Source: Polaromonas sp.
GTDB lineage: Bacteria; Pseudomonadota; Gammaproteobacteria; Burkholderiales; Burkholderiaceae_C
Length of the DNA stretch: 64,000 nucleotides
Assembly: GCF_012927485.1 (NCBI RefSeq)
Contig: NZ_JABBPC010000012.1
Span: 186,001 to 250,000, forward strand
Direction of reading: 5' to 3'
Below, piece by piece: positions 37,023 through 46,969 of this stretch. Made by a program: the position numbers and the translations under genes. The notes under the pieces were generated by a model that did not search any database, was not told where the DNA came from, and saw nothing but the letters and a program-made list of their open reading frames with translations. Every line of letters begins with the position of its first letter. Within the stretch, counting starts at the first letter, position 1.

Positions 37023-38630
37023 ATGAAATGGAAACTAACGCACATGATGACTGAACCCGCACCGGCTCCCACGCGGCGCAAGGACTTGATGGACTTGCTC
37101 TCAGCGCCGCGTCAATACGACGTGGCGGTCATTGGCGGCGGGGCGACCGGGCTGGGCGTGGCCCTCGATGCCGCCGCACGTGGTTTTTCTGTCGTATTGG
37201 TCGAGTCGCACGATTTTGCCAAGGGCACCTCGTCGCGCTCAACCAAACTGGTGCATGGGGGGGTACGCTATTTGGCCCAGGGCAATATCTCGCTGGTGCG
37301 CGAGGCGCTGCGAGAGCGGACAACGCTATTGGCTAATGCGCCCCATCTTGCACAGCCGCTGCCTTTTGTAATGCCTTCTTATACGTTTTGGGAAGCGCCC
37401 TTTTATGGCGTGGGACTGAAAATATATGACGCTCTGGCCGGTAAAGCGGGACTGGGCCCCACTGCGTTTTTAAGCCGAAAAGAAACCCTTGAATGCCTGC
37501 CAACGGCACAGCCTCAGGGCCTCAAAGGGGGGGTCAAATATTGGGACGGCCAGTTTGACGACGCGCGGCTCGCCTTGGCGCTGGCCCGCACGGCCGCACG
37601 GCAGGGCGCACTGCTGGTTAATTACTGCGCGGCCACCGGCCTGATTCACGAAAACGGAAAATTGGTGGGTCTTCACGCGCAAGATCAGGAAACCGGCCGT
37701 TCTTTTGAGGTGAAAGCCTGTTGCGTCGTGAACGCCGCAGGCGTGTGGGTCGACCAACTGCGCCTTCTGGACGGTGCGGCGATCGGCCGCGATACCCAGC
37801 CCGTGGTGGCGCCCAGCCAAGGGGTACACATCGTGGTGGATCGATCGTTTTTGCCCACTGACCACGCGATGCTGATTCCCAAAACGGCAGATGGTCGGGT
37901 GCTGTTTGCTGTACCGTGGCTGGGAAAAACCATCCTCGGCACCACCGATACGCCGCGTCATGACCTGGCCCGGGAGCCGCTGCCGTTTAAAGAAGAGGTC
38001 GATTTCATCTTGCGCGAGTCAGCCCGTTATTTGAGTCGCGCTCCCGGGCCAGCCGATATCCGAAGCATTTGGGTCGGGCTGCGACCGCTGGTCAAGCCGC
38101 CAGAAGACGACGCCGACAACACCCAAGCCCTGTCACGCGAGCACACGGTGCTTGTCAGCAAAAGCGGCCTGGTCACTGTGACCGGTGGCAAGTGGACGAC
38201 TTACCGGGCTATGGCCGGGGACGTGCTGGAGCAATGTTTCGCTGCCGACCTGCTACCGGCGCGCACGGGAACAGCGACCGCCGATCTAAAGCTGGTGGGC
38301 GCTCAGGCTTCCCGCACGAAAATCAGTGATCCGCCCGGCCTACATCTGTATGGAAGCGAGGCCGGCGCCGTGCAAGCCCTTCCGGGAGCCGGCCAGCAGC
38401 TCGGTGGCGGCCTGACCGAGGCCATGGTGCGTTTTGCGGCGCGCTTTGAGTACGCGCGAACCGTAGAAGACGTATTGGCGCGCAGATCCCGTCTCCTTTT
38501 TCTGGATTCGGCGCTGGCCCGGTCAATGGCGCGAGACGTGGACACTTTGCTGAGAGAAGAAAATGGCGCGGACCCCCGCTTGGAAAGCTTTTTGGCACTT
38601 TGCGATCAATACCTCTGCCTGCCCGACTGA
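37023..38630 (+). CDS. glpD: Aerobic glycerol-3-phosphate dehydrogenase
   Basis: 535 aa. FAD-binding GGGATGLGVALDAAARGFSVVLVE near residues 38-61, the GTSSRSTKLVHGGVRYLAQGN motif, and TVTGGKWTTYRAMAGD near the C-terminal third, as in GlpD. It oxidises glycerol-3-phosphate to dihydroxyacetone phosphate and reduces quinone at the inner membrane. M1 (37023) and M8 (37044) are both possible starts. It completes glycerol use with the divergent glpK. Confidence 0.95.
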   Translation: MKWKLTHMMTEPAPAPTRRKDLMDLLSAPRQYDVAVIGGGATGLGVALDAAARGFSVVLVESHDFAKGTSSRSTKLVHGGVRYLAQGNISLVREALRERTTLLANAPHLAQPLPFVMPSYTFWEAPFYGVGLKIYDALAGKAGLGPTAFLSRKETLECLPTAQPQGLKGGVKYWDGQFDDARLALALARTAARQGALLVNYCAATGLIHENGKLVGLHAQDQETGRSFEVKACCVVNAAGVWVDQLRLLDGAAIGRDTQPVVAPSQGVHIVVDRSFLPTDHAMLIPKTADGRVLFAVPWLGKTILGTTDTPRHDLAREPLPFKEEVDFILRESARYLSRAPGPADIRSIWVGLRPLVKPPEDDADNTQALSREHTVLVSKSGLVTVTGGKWTTYRAMAGDVLEQCFAADLLPARTGTATADLKLVGAQASRTKISDPPGLHLYGSEAGAVQALPGAGQQLGGGLTEAMVRFAARFEYARTVEDVLARRSRLLFLDSALARSMARDVDTLLREENGADPRLESFLALCDQYLCLPD

Positions 38631-38770
38631 GCACTGCGCTATCGTGAACGGTTTCAGCGCCACTGAGGGCGGTCGGGAAAAGTCAAAAACGGCCGGATAG
38701 TAGCGACGTATTCGATGGCCATGGCCTAATCGTCCTGCTTATCCGGGCACACACAAGGTCTGACTTTCAA

Positions 38771-40465
38771 TCAAATTAATGCCGAGTTGCCGAGACGCTT
38801 TGCCGACGCGCCGATCATCCTGCGATGGCCCTGATTGCCAGCCTTCATGATCCCTGGATTGATCCTGGCTGATGCGATCGGCACAGGCCGCGGCGAACGC
38901 TGCAAGGCTCCGGCCTGAGGACGCTGGAACACGCCCACCGCCTCCATTAAACGAGTCGCCTGCTGACTCAAACTTTCAGCCGCAGCGGCACTCTGTTCAA
39001 CCAACGCCGCATTTTCTTGCGTTGCCCGGTCAAGCTGACTCACTGCATCACCCACTTGGCTGATGCCCAGGCTTTGTTCGCGGCTCGCCAAACCGATTTC
39101 GCCAATCAAGTCTTCGACACGCTTCACCTGGGTCACGATGTCGTGCATGGTGGCGCCCGCGTCCGCCACCAGCTTGGAACCGACTTCGACGCTCTGCACA
39201 CTCGCCACGATCAGGGCCTTGATTTCCTTGGCCGCTTGCGCCGACCGGCCCGCCAGGTTCCGCACCTCTGAAGCCACTACGGCAAAACCACGCCCCTGCT
39301 CGCCGGCCCGCGCGGCTTCCACGGCGGCGTTCAAGGCAAGAATGTTGGTTTGGAAAGCGATGCTATCAATCGCGCTGATGATGTCAGTGATTTTCTTGCC
39401 GCTGGCAGCAATGTCGTCCATGGTGGCAACCACTCGACTCACGACCTCGCCCCCTTTGACGGCCACATTACTCGCCGCGCTCGCTAACTGAGCGGCGAGG
39501 CCCGCGTTGTCTGCGTTGTGACTGACCGTGGAAGTGATCTCTTCCATCGCCGCCGCCGTCTCTTGCAAACTGGCGGCGGTTTGTTCTGTACGTCCGCTCA
39601 GATCGTTGTTGCCCTGGGCAATCTCCTTGCTTGCAATCTGCATGCCAGAGACCTGCCCGCCAACATCGTCCACCAGCGAATGAAGGTTCAATCCAGACTG
39701 GTTGACCGCACGCAGAATCATGCCTATCTCGTCCACCCGGTTGAGTACCATATTTTCCGCCGGGCTACCAGCGGCCACTCTAAGCGCCTGCCGGAGAACC
39801 CATTCCAGAGGCCGTGAAATCTGGGCTTCCAGCCATAGCGAAGCGGTCAGCGTGGCGCCGGCCATCACTGCCAGAAACGCGATCAAGGCAACGCCGCTCA
39901 GCCCCCCCAAATAGGCACTTGCTACGGCTGCGGTACCCAGCACCAGCAAGGCCGTGCGAATACGCCAGCAAACCGGCATGGTCTGCATCAAGGACGTCCA
40001 ACCCAGCAGCCCGGTGCGAACAATCAGTCCTTTGTGAAACGCACGACTGCCCGCCTTACCCTCTCGAAACTCACGAAACAGGTTTTCTGCACCGGCGACT
40101 TCGTCACGCGTGGGCATGGTACGTACAGACATGTACCCCACGAGTTGCCCGTCACGCACCATGGGTGTGGCGTTGGCCCGCACCCAGTAATGGTCGCCAT
40201 CTTTGCGCCGATTCTTGACCAGCGCGGTCCAGGACTGACCGGCCTTGAGCGTTTTCCACATGTCGGCAAACGCTTCAGGCGGGGTGTCCGGGTGGCGCAC
40301 CTGGTTGTGCGGCTGATCCATAATTTCGTCACGATCAAAGCCGCTAACCTGTATGAAAGCGGCGTTGGCGTAAGTGATGTGACTCTGCATGTCCGTGGTG
40401 GACATCAGCGTGGTGTCCGCCGGAAATTGGTATTCACGGTGGGAAATGGGCAGGTTTTTACGCAC
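38771..40465 (-). CDS. PAS-containing methyl-accepting chemotaxis protein (Aer-like)
   Basis: 564 aa from a GTG start. An N-terminal PAS domain (about 15-125) contains [30 protein letters not shown], close to the Aer redox/aerotaxis type. One membrane hairpin (about 168-215) and a HAMP-like linker follow, then the MCP signalling coiled coil with the hairpin tip [42 protein letters not shown]. It should sense cytoplasmic redox or energy state through FAD in the PAS domain and signal through CheW/CheA. No CheR-tethering pentapeptide ends the protein. Confidence 0.9.
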   Translation of the reverse strand: MRKNLPISHREYQFPADTTLMSTTDMQSHITYANAAFIQVSGFDRDEIMDQPHNQVRHPDTPPEAFADMWKTLKAGQSWTALVKNRRKDGDHYWVRANATPMVRDGQLVGYMSVRTMPTRDEVAGAENLFREFREGKAGSRAFHKGLIVRTGLLGWTSLMQTMPVCWRIRTALLVLGTAAVASAYLGGLSGVALIAFLAVMAGATLTASLWLEAQISRPLEWVLRQALRVAAGSPAENMVLNRVDEIGMILRAVNQSGLNLHSLVDDVGGQVSGMQIASKEIAQGNNDLSGRTEQTAASLQETAAAMEEITSTVSHNADNAGLAAQLASAASNVAVKGGEVVSRVVATMDDIAASGKKITDIISAIDSIAFQTNILALNAAVEAARAGEQGRGFAVVASEVRNLAGRSAQAAKEIKALIVASVQSVEVGSKLVADAGATMHDIVTQVKRVEDLIGEIGLASREQSLGISQVGDAVSQLDRATQENAALVEQSAAAAESLSQQATRLMEAVGVFQRPQAGALQRSPRPVPIASARINPGIMKAGNQGHRRMIGASAKRLGNSALI

Positions 40466-40634
40466 GGAAAGCTACTTTCTGGCTGAGAAGGGGAAGGCGT
40501 GGCGAAATGCCTTCAACCAAGCCAGAGGGGCCTGACCAATACCTGCCCGAAAAGGTAAATTTAACCTTTATTTTACAAGGCTATTGTGTTTCTAAATCGT
40601 GGCATTACTGTGACGTTAGGCTTGGCGCTAGGGC

Positions 40635-40958
40635 CTAACGAGTCCGCCAGCGCGACACCAGTTCGGGCACCCAGGCGCGCAATAGACGCCAACTGCGCCA
40701 GAGGACCACGCCGCGCCTAAGCCAGCGCCAGGTACTCGTAGGCTTGAACAACACCAGAGCCACCACAGCAAGTACCGCGGGCAGTGGGTGCTTTTTTAAT
40801 CGCTGTACGCCATCGCGGAGCAGCGAGTAGATACGGCTACCGGTTTCTGAAACATTTTCCAACGGTATTAACTGCTGCGCCAGGGTCGTGCGCTGGCTGG
40901 CAATTCGCTTCAGTAGCCGACCGCGCTGCAGCTGCAGTTCAACCAGGTTTTTGTTCAT
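40635..40958 (-). CDS. yqjK: YqjK-like protein
   Basis: 107 aa from the ATG at 40958. A helical N-terminus (LQLQRGRLLKRIASQRTTLAQQL) precedes a short hydrophobic segment (LPAVLAVVALVLF) and a Trp/Arg-rich tail. It is third in a yqjD-yqjE-yqjK set and overlaps yqjE by 20 bp. YqjK itself is uncharacterised; the neighbours suggest a membrane role in stationary phase. Confidence 0.65.
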   Translation of the reverse strand: MNKNLVELQLQRGRLLKRIASQRTTLAQQLIPLENVSETGSRIYSLLRDGVQRLKKHPLPAVLAVVALVLFKPTSTWRWLRRGVVLWRSWRLLRAWVPELVSRWRTR

Positions 40959-41343
40959 GGCCAGCGGCCTCTTTGAGTTGACGCAGGTCTTCCTGCAGCT
41001 CAGCGAGACTAAGCACAAACAGGCGGCCGGAGGCTGCGTTGCCGCTGCGCAATGCAGCATAGAAATACCCCGCCAAGCCGACGAATAATGCGGAAAAACC
41101 TCCGAGCACCAAGAGGCGATGCTCCCACCATAGCAATACCGCCAAGCCTACCGCCAGCAAGGCGCCAAGCCCGAGGCAGCCAACCAGCGCCAACGCCAGC
41201 CAAAGCTGCCGCAGAGCGTGGTATTTTTCGACCTGAATTTCATTCACCAGCAGCGCCAGCCGCGTTTGAACCGTGGAAAACAGCGTGGCGGCGATGTTCT
41301 TCAACGCTGTCACAGGTCCGCTACCGCCCGATAAATCGATCAT
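40939..41343 (-). CDS. yqjE: YqjE / phage-holin-like membrane protein
   Basis: 134 aa. Two adjacent hydrophobic segments (about 49-70 and 76-95), a helical N-terminus and a polar C-terminal helix (LSLAELQEDLRQLKEAAG). It is the YqjE/holin-superfamily type of small inner-membrane protein. It lies between yqjD (51 bp away) and yqjK (overlapping), so the three are one operon. Confidence 0.75.
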   Translation of the reverse strand: MIDLSGGSGPVTALKNIAATLFSTVQTRLALLVNEIQVEKYHALRQLWLALALVGCLGLGALLAVGLAVLLWWEHRLLVLGGFSALFVGLAGYFYAALRSGNAASGRLFVLSLAELQEDLRQLKEAAGHEQKPG

Positions 41344-41394
41344 GGACGCGTATAGGCTCCGGGGCTCACCGGGAATTCAACCCGGAGAAAGCGC

Positions 41395-41715
41395 TCAGCG
41401 GCGACCAATGACCAGGCCTATCAGTAAACCCAGACCAGCGGAAATCCCGATGGCGGTCCATGGCGACTCGTGCACATAAGCGTCAGTGGCCCGAGCAGCG
41501 TCCTTGGTCTTGGCGACGAGTACCACTTCGGCCTCGGTCAGACGCACTTTCGCCGCGTGCAGGCGGGTCTGGATTCGAGTGCGTAAATGGGCGACTTTCT
41601 CGCCGACCTGATCTGCTGTGGCCGACAGCATGTCTTCGGCATCAGAGATCACGGCCTTGATATCAAGGACCAATTTTTCTTGCGACTCGACGCTGCCTTG
41701 GCTGGATAGGGACAT
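41395..41715 (-). CDS. yqjD: YqjD/ElaB family (DUF883) membrane protein
   Basis: 106 aa. A soluble helical part with AVISDAEDMLSATADQVGEKVAHLRTRIQ is followed by one C-terminal membrane anchor, ESPWTAIGISAGLGLLIGLVIGRR, typical of DUF883. In E. coli, YqjD and ElaB anchor ribosomes to the membrane in stationary phase. It is first in the yqjD-yqjE-yqjK operon. Confidence 0.85.
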   Translation of the reverse strand: MSLSSQGSVESQEKLVLDIKAVISDAEDMLSATADQVGEKVAHLRTRIQTRLHAAKVRLTEAEVVLVAKTKDAARATDAYVHESPWTAIGISAGLGLLIGLVIGRR

Positions 41716-41906
41716 GAATAACCTCTATAAAGAAATGGAGTCCCAAAGATTAGCAGATTCGCAGTGGGCGTCACGTTCTAGAAACCAACGCATGCGTTCC
41801 TTGCAGACTTTTGGGGAATAATCGCGGGGCAAACTTCGCCTACCCCTACCATGCCCCTCACTCCTCAGCGCGTTACCGCCACGCACCCGACCTTGCCCTG
41901 CCGCCG

Positions 41907-42839
41907 ATGGGCTTTTCGGTGACCGACGCACGGCTAAGTGGCCGAGACCTGGTCGCCGTTCTGGTGGTGGTTCTTCTTTGGGGCGTCAACTTTGTCGTGA
42001 TGAAATTCGCCTTGCGCGACTTCACCCCGTTTCAGCTCGGTGCAGCTCGCTATGTGTTTGCCGTGCTGCCGCTGGCGCTATTCATCCGCCCGCCCAAAAT
42101 TCCCTGGAAATGGCTGTTGCTGTACGGGTGCTTTCAGGGCGTGGGGCAGTTCGGCATTTTGTTCATCGCCCTCAAAGTGGGCATGACGGCGGCGTTGGCG
42201 TCGGTGCTGCTGCAAACGCAAATTTTCTTTACCGCGCTGTTCGGCTTTGTGCTGCTGCGTGAGCGCGTCGGCCGGCCACTTCAGGTCGGTTTGGTGCTCG
42301 CCGCGCTGGGCTTGTCGTGCTTTGCGCTGAACTATATAAACCCCAACGCGACCGGTGACGGTGCGGGCAGCACCACCACGCTGCTGGGCTTCGTCCTCAC
42401 GCTATGTGCAGCGGGCATGTGGGCGTTGTCCAACATTGTGGCCCGGCGCGTGCAGCAGGTGGCCGGGAACTATTCACCGCCAGCCTTTGTCGTGTGGAGC
42501 AGCGTGGTCGCGGTGCTGCCGTTTGCGGCGCTTTCCTTCCTGTTTGACCCCGAGACGGTGCGCTGGCAGTGGACGCAAGCGCGCTGGTCGAGCTGGCTGG
42601 CCGTAGCCTACCTGGGCTGGGCAGCCACCATCGTGGGTTATAGCCTGTGGACGGGATTACTGAAACGCCATCCCGCGAACCGCGTCGCACCATTCAGCCT
42701 GGGCGTGCCGATTGTGGGCCTCAGTGCGGGCATGCTGGTGCTGGGCGAGGTCATCACACCTTGGCAATGGGCTGGAATTGCCTTGGTTGTTTCCGCGCTG
42801 GGCAGCGTGATGCTGGGTGGGATGATGAAGCGACGCTAA
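41907..42839 (+). CDS. EamA family transporter (DMT superfamily)
   Basis: 310 aa from the ATG at 41907; the frame extends upstream to a TTG but without membrane or family features. Ten predicted membrane helices in two EamA halves (VAVLVVVLLWGVNFVVMKFAL and later LVLGEVITPWQWAGIALVVSALG). RhaT/EamA-like exporters move amino acids or metabolites; no substrate can be assigned. It stands alone, divergent from yqjD. Confidence 0.88.
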   Translation: MGFSVTDARLSGRDLVAVLVVVLLWGVNFVVMKFALRDFTPFQLGAARYVFAVLPLALFIRPPKIPWKWLLLYGCFQGVGQFGILFIALKVGMTAALASVLLQTQIFFTALFGFVLLRERVGRPLQVGLVLAALGLSCFALNYINPNATGDGAGSTTTLLGFVLTLCAAGMWALSNIVARRVQQVAGNYSPPAFVVWSSVVAVLPFAALSFLFDPETVRWQWTQARWSSWLAVAYLGWAATIVGYSLWTGLLKRHPANRVAPFSLGVPIVGLSAGMLVLGEVITPWQWAGIALVVSALGSVMLGGMMKRR

Positions 42840-42911
42840 CCGCACGCGGCGCATCGGGAGCCCGCGCCGCCTGGATTTCCGGCTTTATCGGCCAGCCTTC
42901 GTTGACTCGTC

Positions 42912-43781
42912 TCAATCCCTATGCGGTCGCAGTGCGCCGGGAATGCCGTGCCGATGCAGGCCACCACCCTCCAGCCAATGCCGGGTACTTTCCCTGGCCC
43001 GTTCAATCAGCTCCGGCGCGCGCGAAAAGTCGTAAGCCGACGCGGACAGCGGGCACAACGGGGGCACTGTCACGATTTCAAACCGATCTGCCAACAACTC
43101 CAGGTCTTGCACCAATTGGTGAGCGATCAACATATTTAGCGCATGAAGCGCGCTGGCGATGGCGCTGACAGGCGGCACGGTCAACGCGCAGGCATAGCCG
43201 GTCGGCAGCACGATCAGTCGGGTCGCACCCAAAATAACCGCCGTCGCGACCGGCGTATTGCTGGCGATCGCACCGTCGATCAGATACTGGTCACCAACCC
43301 GCACGGGAGGAAAGATCGCAGGAATCGCACAACTGGCCAGAATCGCATCCACGGCCGGCCCCTTCGAGAGGCAGACCGAGAGGCCGTGAAGTTGATCGGT
43401 AGCGACCACATGGACGGGAAGCGCCGCCTGTTCCAGCAGGCTGTACGGCAAATATTGGGCGATCAAGTCGCGCAGCCCGCCAGAATCGACCAGCGATGAA
43501 GAGCGCGAAAATAGCCCTGCGATTCGGCGGAAGGTCATAGGAAAGACCATGCTGCGTCTGAGCTCGGACCACAACCGCTCCAGCTGCTGAATTCCAGTCA
43601 GCGTCGGATTGCCTGCGAAATACGCGCAGTTGATCGCGCCTACCGATGCACCCACCACGAAATCGGGCATCACGCCGTACGCCACGAGCGCATGCAGCAT
43701 GCCGACCTGAATGGCGCCGAAACTGCCGCCACCAGCAAAAACGAAGGCGGTCTTGCTATTCGCCTTGGGCCCCATAGGCAT
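42912..43781 (-). CDS. Patatin-like phospholipase
   Basis: 289 aa. Oxyanion-hole GGGSFGAIQVG (about 17-27), nucleophile S46 in GASVGAI and the catalytic D169 in LIDGAIAS form the Ser-Asp dyad. These enzymes hydrolyse acyl chains from phospholipids or similar lipids; the RssA-type proteins are close in size. No signal peptide, so it is likely cytosolic or peripheral to the membrane. It starts at either M1 or M3 and lies downstream of pyrF with a 137-bp gap. Confidence 0.87.
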   Translation of the reverse strand: MPMGPKANSKTAFVFAGGGSFGAIQVGMLHALVAYGVMPDFVVGASVGAINCAYFAGNPTLTGIQQLERLWSELRRSMVFPMTFRRIAGLFSRSSSLVDSGGLRDLIAQYLPYSLLEQAALPVHVVATDQLHGLSVCLSKGPAVDAILASCAIPAIFPPVRVGDQYLIDGAIASNTPVATAVILGATRLIVLPTGYACALTVPPVSAIASALHALNMLIAHQLVQDLELLADRFEIVTVPPLCPLSASAYDFSRAPELIERARESTRHWLEGGGLHRHGIPGALRPHRD

Positions 43782-43918
43782 CTCCGAGCCGCCTCGGCTA
43801 TTCCATCGAGCGGCAACTAATTTATCTTACTGCAGCCAGCCTCAGGCACGCACAGGAAATCCCTTTAACGCCCCAATCGCCAATCGACGTACGGAGCCGC
43901 CGCATCAAACTTTATGCC

Positions 43919-44740
43919 TCAGCGAGCAGCCTGCAGGATAGCGCGGGTCCTGATGGCTTCGGTGCGTGCGGCCTCGGCAAAGTTGTCCCCCGATGCGGCA
44001 TACAAAATGGCGCGGGACGAGTTGACGATGATGGGGGCGCCCGGCTTCCTGCCCGCACGCACGGTGGCCGCGGCGTCGCCGCCTTGCGCGCCGATACCGG
44101 GAATCAGCAGCGGCAGCGTGGGTGCGACCGCACGCACGCGCTCGATTTCTGCGGGATACGTGGCACCCACCACCAGCCCCAGCTGACCGTTAAGGTTCCA
44201 CGGCCCTTGCGCCAGACGGGCCACGTGCTCGTACAGCAACGGCTGCCCTTCAATCGAGGCAAGACGTTGATTCTGCAGATCATCACCGCCGGGATTGGAA
44301 GTGCGGCACAGCAAAAAAGCCCCTTTGTCGTGGTACTTGAGATAAGGCACGACCGAGTCGAACCCCATGAACGGCGACAGCGTGACCGCATCAGCGCCGT
44401 AGCGCTCGAAGGCCTCCTTGGCGTACTGCTCGGCAGTGTTGCCGATGTCGCCCCGCTTGGCATCCAGAATGATGGGCACCTGGGGAGCGGCGCGGCGCAT
44501 GTGTTCCATCAGGCGCTCAAGCTGGCTTTCGGCGCGGTGCGCGGCGAAGTAGGCAATTTGCGGCTTGAAGGCGATCACCAGATCGGCGGTGGCATCGACG
44601 ATGGCTGCGCAAAAATCGTAAATCTTGCTGGGATTGTCTTTGAGCAGGCCAGGAAATTTGGTGGGCTCCGGGTCCAGTCCCACGCATAGCATGGAGCGGT
44701 TCTGGCGTTCTGCAGCGCCCAGCATATCGAGAAAGGTCAT
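43919..44740 (-). CDS. pyrF: Orotidine 5'-phosphate decarboxylase (type 2)
   Basis: 273 aa, the longer betaproteobacterial form. Substrate-binding [14 protein letters not shown] near the start, catalytic K95 in [17 protein letters not shown] and [17 protein letters not shown] near the C-terminus. It decarboxylates OMP to UMP. It is the last gene of the tsaB-rimI-UDG-like-pyrF series, 25 bp after the UDG-like gene. Confidence 0.95.
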   Translation of the reverse strand: MTFLDMLGAAERQNRSMLCVGLDPEPTKFPGLLKDNPSKIYDFCAAIVDATADLVIAFKPQIAYFAAHRAESQLERLMEHMRRAAPQVPIILDAKRGDIGNTAEQYAKEAFERYGADAVTLSPFMGFDSVVPYLKYHDKGAFLLCRTSNPGGDDLQNQRLASIEGQPLLYEHVARLAQGPWNLNGQLGLVVGATYPAEIERVRAVAPTLPLLIPGIGAQGGDAAATVRAGRKPGAPIIVNSSRAILYAASGDNFAEAARTEAIRTRAILQAAR

Positions 44741-44765
44741 ACCTTGATTGTAAGAAGCCCCAAGG

Positions 44766-45524
44766 TCATGGCACGCTGGGTAGCGAGCCAGGCGCCAAAC
44801 TCATCGCCAGCTGCAGGTCATCCCACGCCTTGGCTTTGTCGGCGGGAGCACGCAGGAGGTAAGCAGCGTCATACGTGACGACGGTTTTAAAGCCGTGCAG
44901 ACTATGCACCTGGCCCCTGAGTTTTCCGAAGGGCTCAGTGGACTGCAGCAAAGCCTGTGCTGCAAGACGCCCCATCACCAGCACGACATCGGGCTGCGCG
45001 CGCGCGACCAAGGCCGACAGTGCGTTCGAAAAGTCCGGCGCGCCAGAGGCTGCGTTTCTAACCAGCGGCGCCAGTAGCACCACGCCACCCTTGTTCAAGC
45101 GCGCGGCGCGCAGCATGTTGCCGAGCAACTTGCCCGCGTCGCCCTGAAAGGGGTCCGCCTGCAGCGCTGCTGCCGGTGTTTCCGCCAGCACCAGCCACCG
45201 CGCACCCTCCGCCAGAACGGCTTCTGCGTACAGGGCTTGCGCCTCACCCAGGCTCCAAGGGGCTGGCCCGCCTTTTCGCGCAACAGGCCGTAGCGCCAGG
45301 GTGGGCGCTGGGGCTGAGGTTACAAGGGGAATTCGCGCGGACCGTTCGCTTCCTGCCGGACTGGCCGAGTCGACGGGAGTCGCGGCTACTGGGCTGTTTT
45401 GAACAACCTGGCTTGGCTCCGCCAACACCTCTGCATTTTTTGCTACTGGCTCGGCGGGCTGCCAAACCCGCACGCCGATTTCCCGCAGCATGGCCCTCTG
45501 GCGTTTGTCGAGGTGAAGGCTCAT
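44766..45524 (-). CDS. Degenerate uracil-DNA glycosylase family protein
   Basis: 252 aa from the ATG at 45524. The C-terminal 160 residues follow the family-4 UDG pattern: [42 protein letters not shown] and [10 protein letters not shown]. Compared with active family 4/5 enzymes, the first motif GExPG is AETPA, the KCRPP region is absent, the C-terminal HPAYLL is DAAYLL, and the protein has no cysteine, so no 4Fe-4S cluster. An N-terminal Pro/Ala/Val-rich linker precedes the domain. It is probably catalytically dead. It lies 22 bp after rimI. Confidence 0.78.
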   Translation of the reverse strand: MSLHLDKRQRAMLREIGVRVWQPAEPVAKNAEVLAEPSQVVQNSPVAATPVDSASPAGSERSARIPLVTSAPAPTLALRPVARKGGPAPWSLGEAQALYAEAVLAEGARWLVLAETPAAALQADPFQGDAGKLLGNMLRAARLNKGGVVLLAPLVRNAASGAPDFSNALSALVARAQPDVVLVMGRLAAQALLQSTEPFGKLRGQVHSLHGFKTVVTYDAAYLLRAPADKAKAWDDLQLAMSLAPGSLPSVP

Positions 45525-45546
45525 GGATGGATATTCCTCGAATAAC

Positions 45547-46026
45547 TCACAGCGCAAGACTCATGACGATGGCATCCTCGCCTTTGGACGCGGTGGCCGG
45601 GTAGTAGTTGCGGCGCGTGCCCACATGACGGAAGCCATACCGTTCGTAAACCACTTTCGCGCGGGCGTTACTCACCCGCACTTCCAGCCACACCCACTGT
45701 GCCCCCTGGCCACGCGACCAGATCGCCAGCGCGTCCAGCATCACATGGGCCCACCCTTGCCGCTGGTAGGGCGGCGCCACGGTGATATTGAGCAAGTGCA
45801 CTTCGTCCACACCCTTCATGGCCACAAAATATCCCAAGAGTTGCGCTTGCGGGGGCGCACCAGCGGTGAGAAGCTGCGCTTGATAACCCGCTGTGAGCGA
45901 GTCGATGAAATTGCCGCGCGTCCAGGGATGATCGTATGCGCTGTGTTCCACCCGCACCACCTCCTCCAGCCACGCGGGCGTCATCGCTTCGAACTGGGCT
46001 TCGATGGGTTGGAGAGCAGCGTTCAT
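45547..46026 (-). CDS. rimI: Ribosomal protein S18 alanine N-acetyltransferase
   Basis: 159 aa. GNAT fold with VEHSAYDHPWTRGNFIDSL near the start, HLLNITVAPPYQRQGWAHVML (acetyl-CoA P-loop) and SNARAKVVYERYGFRHVGTRRNYYP at the end, typical of RimI. It acetylates the N-terminus of ribosomal protein S18. It lies between tsaB (14 bp) and the UDG-like gene in one operon, the usual tsaB-rimI pairing. Confidence 0.93.
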   Translation of the reverse strand: MNAALQPIEAQFEAMTPAWLEEVVRVEHSAYDHPWTRGNFIDSLTAGYQAQLLTAGAPPQAQLLGYFVAMKGVDEVHLLNITVAPPYQRQGWAHVMLDALAIWSRGQGAQWVWLEVRVSNARAKVVYERYGFRHVGTRRNYYPATASKGEDAIVMSLAL

Positions 46027-46040
46027 GAAAGACGGACAAG

Positions 46041-46835
46041 TTAACCTGAGGTGGGCAGATCTGCGGCGACAGCGGTGAGGACTGCAAGCGCCGCTGCGGC
46101 CTTGACCTGGGCGCGCTCTTCGGTGGTGAGGGCGACTTTGTCGCGAACATACAGCGGCAGCGCCAACGCCGCTGCCACGCAGTGCCCCGCATTGGCCAAT
46201 GCAGGAGCCAGCCGCAGCAAGGCGGTGGCTGTGGGCAGCGCTGACACCTGATCAAACGAAGCCAGGCCGGCGGGGAACCGGTCTGAGTACACGCCAAACA
46301 CATTGCCCGCGAGCAGTTCGGTGGTCGGATCAGGCATCAACTTTTCAGGCCGGACGAGCTCGCAGTCCTTAATGGGTTGGCACATCCCGCTATTAAATTC
46401 ATAGCTTTTAACATACATTTCGCTCATGCGTGCATCCAGCAGTGCGGTCACCCTGGAAGGCCCGTCCGCCGACGACGCGCCAGCGGTGCCGCGCCAATGA
46501 AATCGCGCCTCTTCGGCCACCGCCATGAGCGTGTCGATGGGCAACACCGGAATGCCCGCGCCGTGGTTGGCACCAAAGGCAAGACCTTGCGCCACGGCAC
46601 AGGCCGTGCGCAGGCCAGTGAACGAACCCGGCCCACGGCCAAAGACAATCGCATCGAGTTCGCCCAGGGCCAAGCCGGCGTCTGCCAGCAAAGCCAAAAT
46701 TGCCGGAATCAGTGTGGTCGAGGCGTGAGCACCCCCTGGGCCGCTGTGCTCCCACACGCGCAGGCCGTCGGTCACCGCAATCGACATACGGTCGGTACTG
46801 GTGTCAAACGCGAGGAATTTCAGAAGTTTAGGCAT
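46041..46835 (-). CDS. tsaB: tRNA t6A synthesis protein TsaB
   Basis: 264 aa. ASKHA-fold start FLAFDTSTDRMSIAV and FGRGPGSFTGLRTACAVAQGLAFG. TsaB scaffolds TsaD and TsaE in adding threonylcarbamoyl to A37 of ANN-decoding tRNAs; TsaC (53363-54358) supplies the adenylate. Between residues about 142 and 151 the segment MYVKSYEFNSGM is coded by a short dispersed repeat (46389-46405). It is first of the tsaB-rimI-UDG-like-pyrF operon. Confidence 0.93.
   Translation of the reverse strand: MPKLLKFLAFDTSTDRMSIAVTDGLRVWEHSGPGGAHASTTLIPAILALLADAGLALGELDAIVFGRGPGSFTGLRTACAVAQGLAFGANHGAGIPVLPIDTLMAVAEEARFHWRGTAGASSADGPSRVTALLDARMSEMYVKSYEFNSGMCQPIKDCELVRPEKLMPDPTTELLAGNVFGVYSDRFPAGLASFDQVSALPTATALLRLAPALANAGHCVAAALALPLYVRDKVALTTEERAQVKAAAALAVLTAVAADLPTSG
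46389..46405. repeat. Short dispersed repeat inside tsaB
   Basis: GCTAT-TAAATTC-ATAGC, perfect 5-bp arms, in frame within tsaB where it codes part of KSYEFNS. Same 17-bp design as copies at 19279, 46874 and 56831. Confidence 0.6.
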
Positions 46836-46873
46836 TAAGTAAGGCTATAACCCAGGCAAAGAAGGCGCAAGCA

Positions 46874-46890
46874 GCTATCAAAAACATAGT
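46874..46890. repeat. Short dispersed repeat upstream of tsaB
   Basis: GCTAT-CAAAAAC-ATAGT preceded by GGCGCAAGCA, which matches the flanks I recall for the Comamonadaceae repeat. It lies 39 bp upstream of tsaB. Confidence 0.6.
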
Positions 46891-46969
46891 CCCGAGTTCA
46901 CCGGCCGCAAACGCGCATCCAACGATTATCCGGCCTGCACGTGTTAAACCTGCAACCGATAATCGGCGC

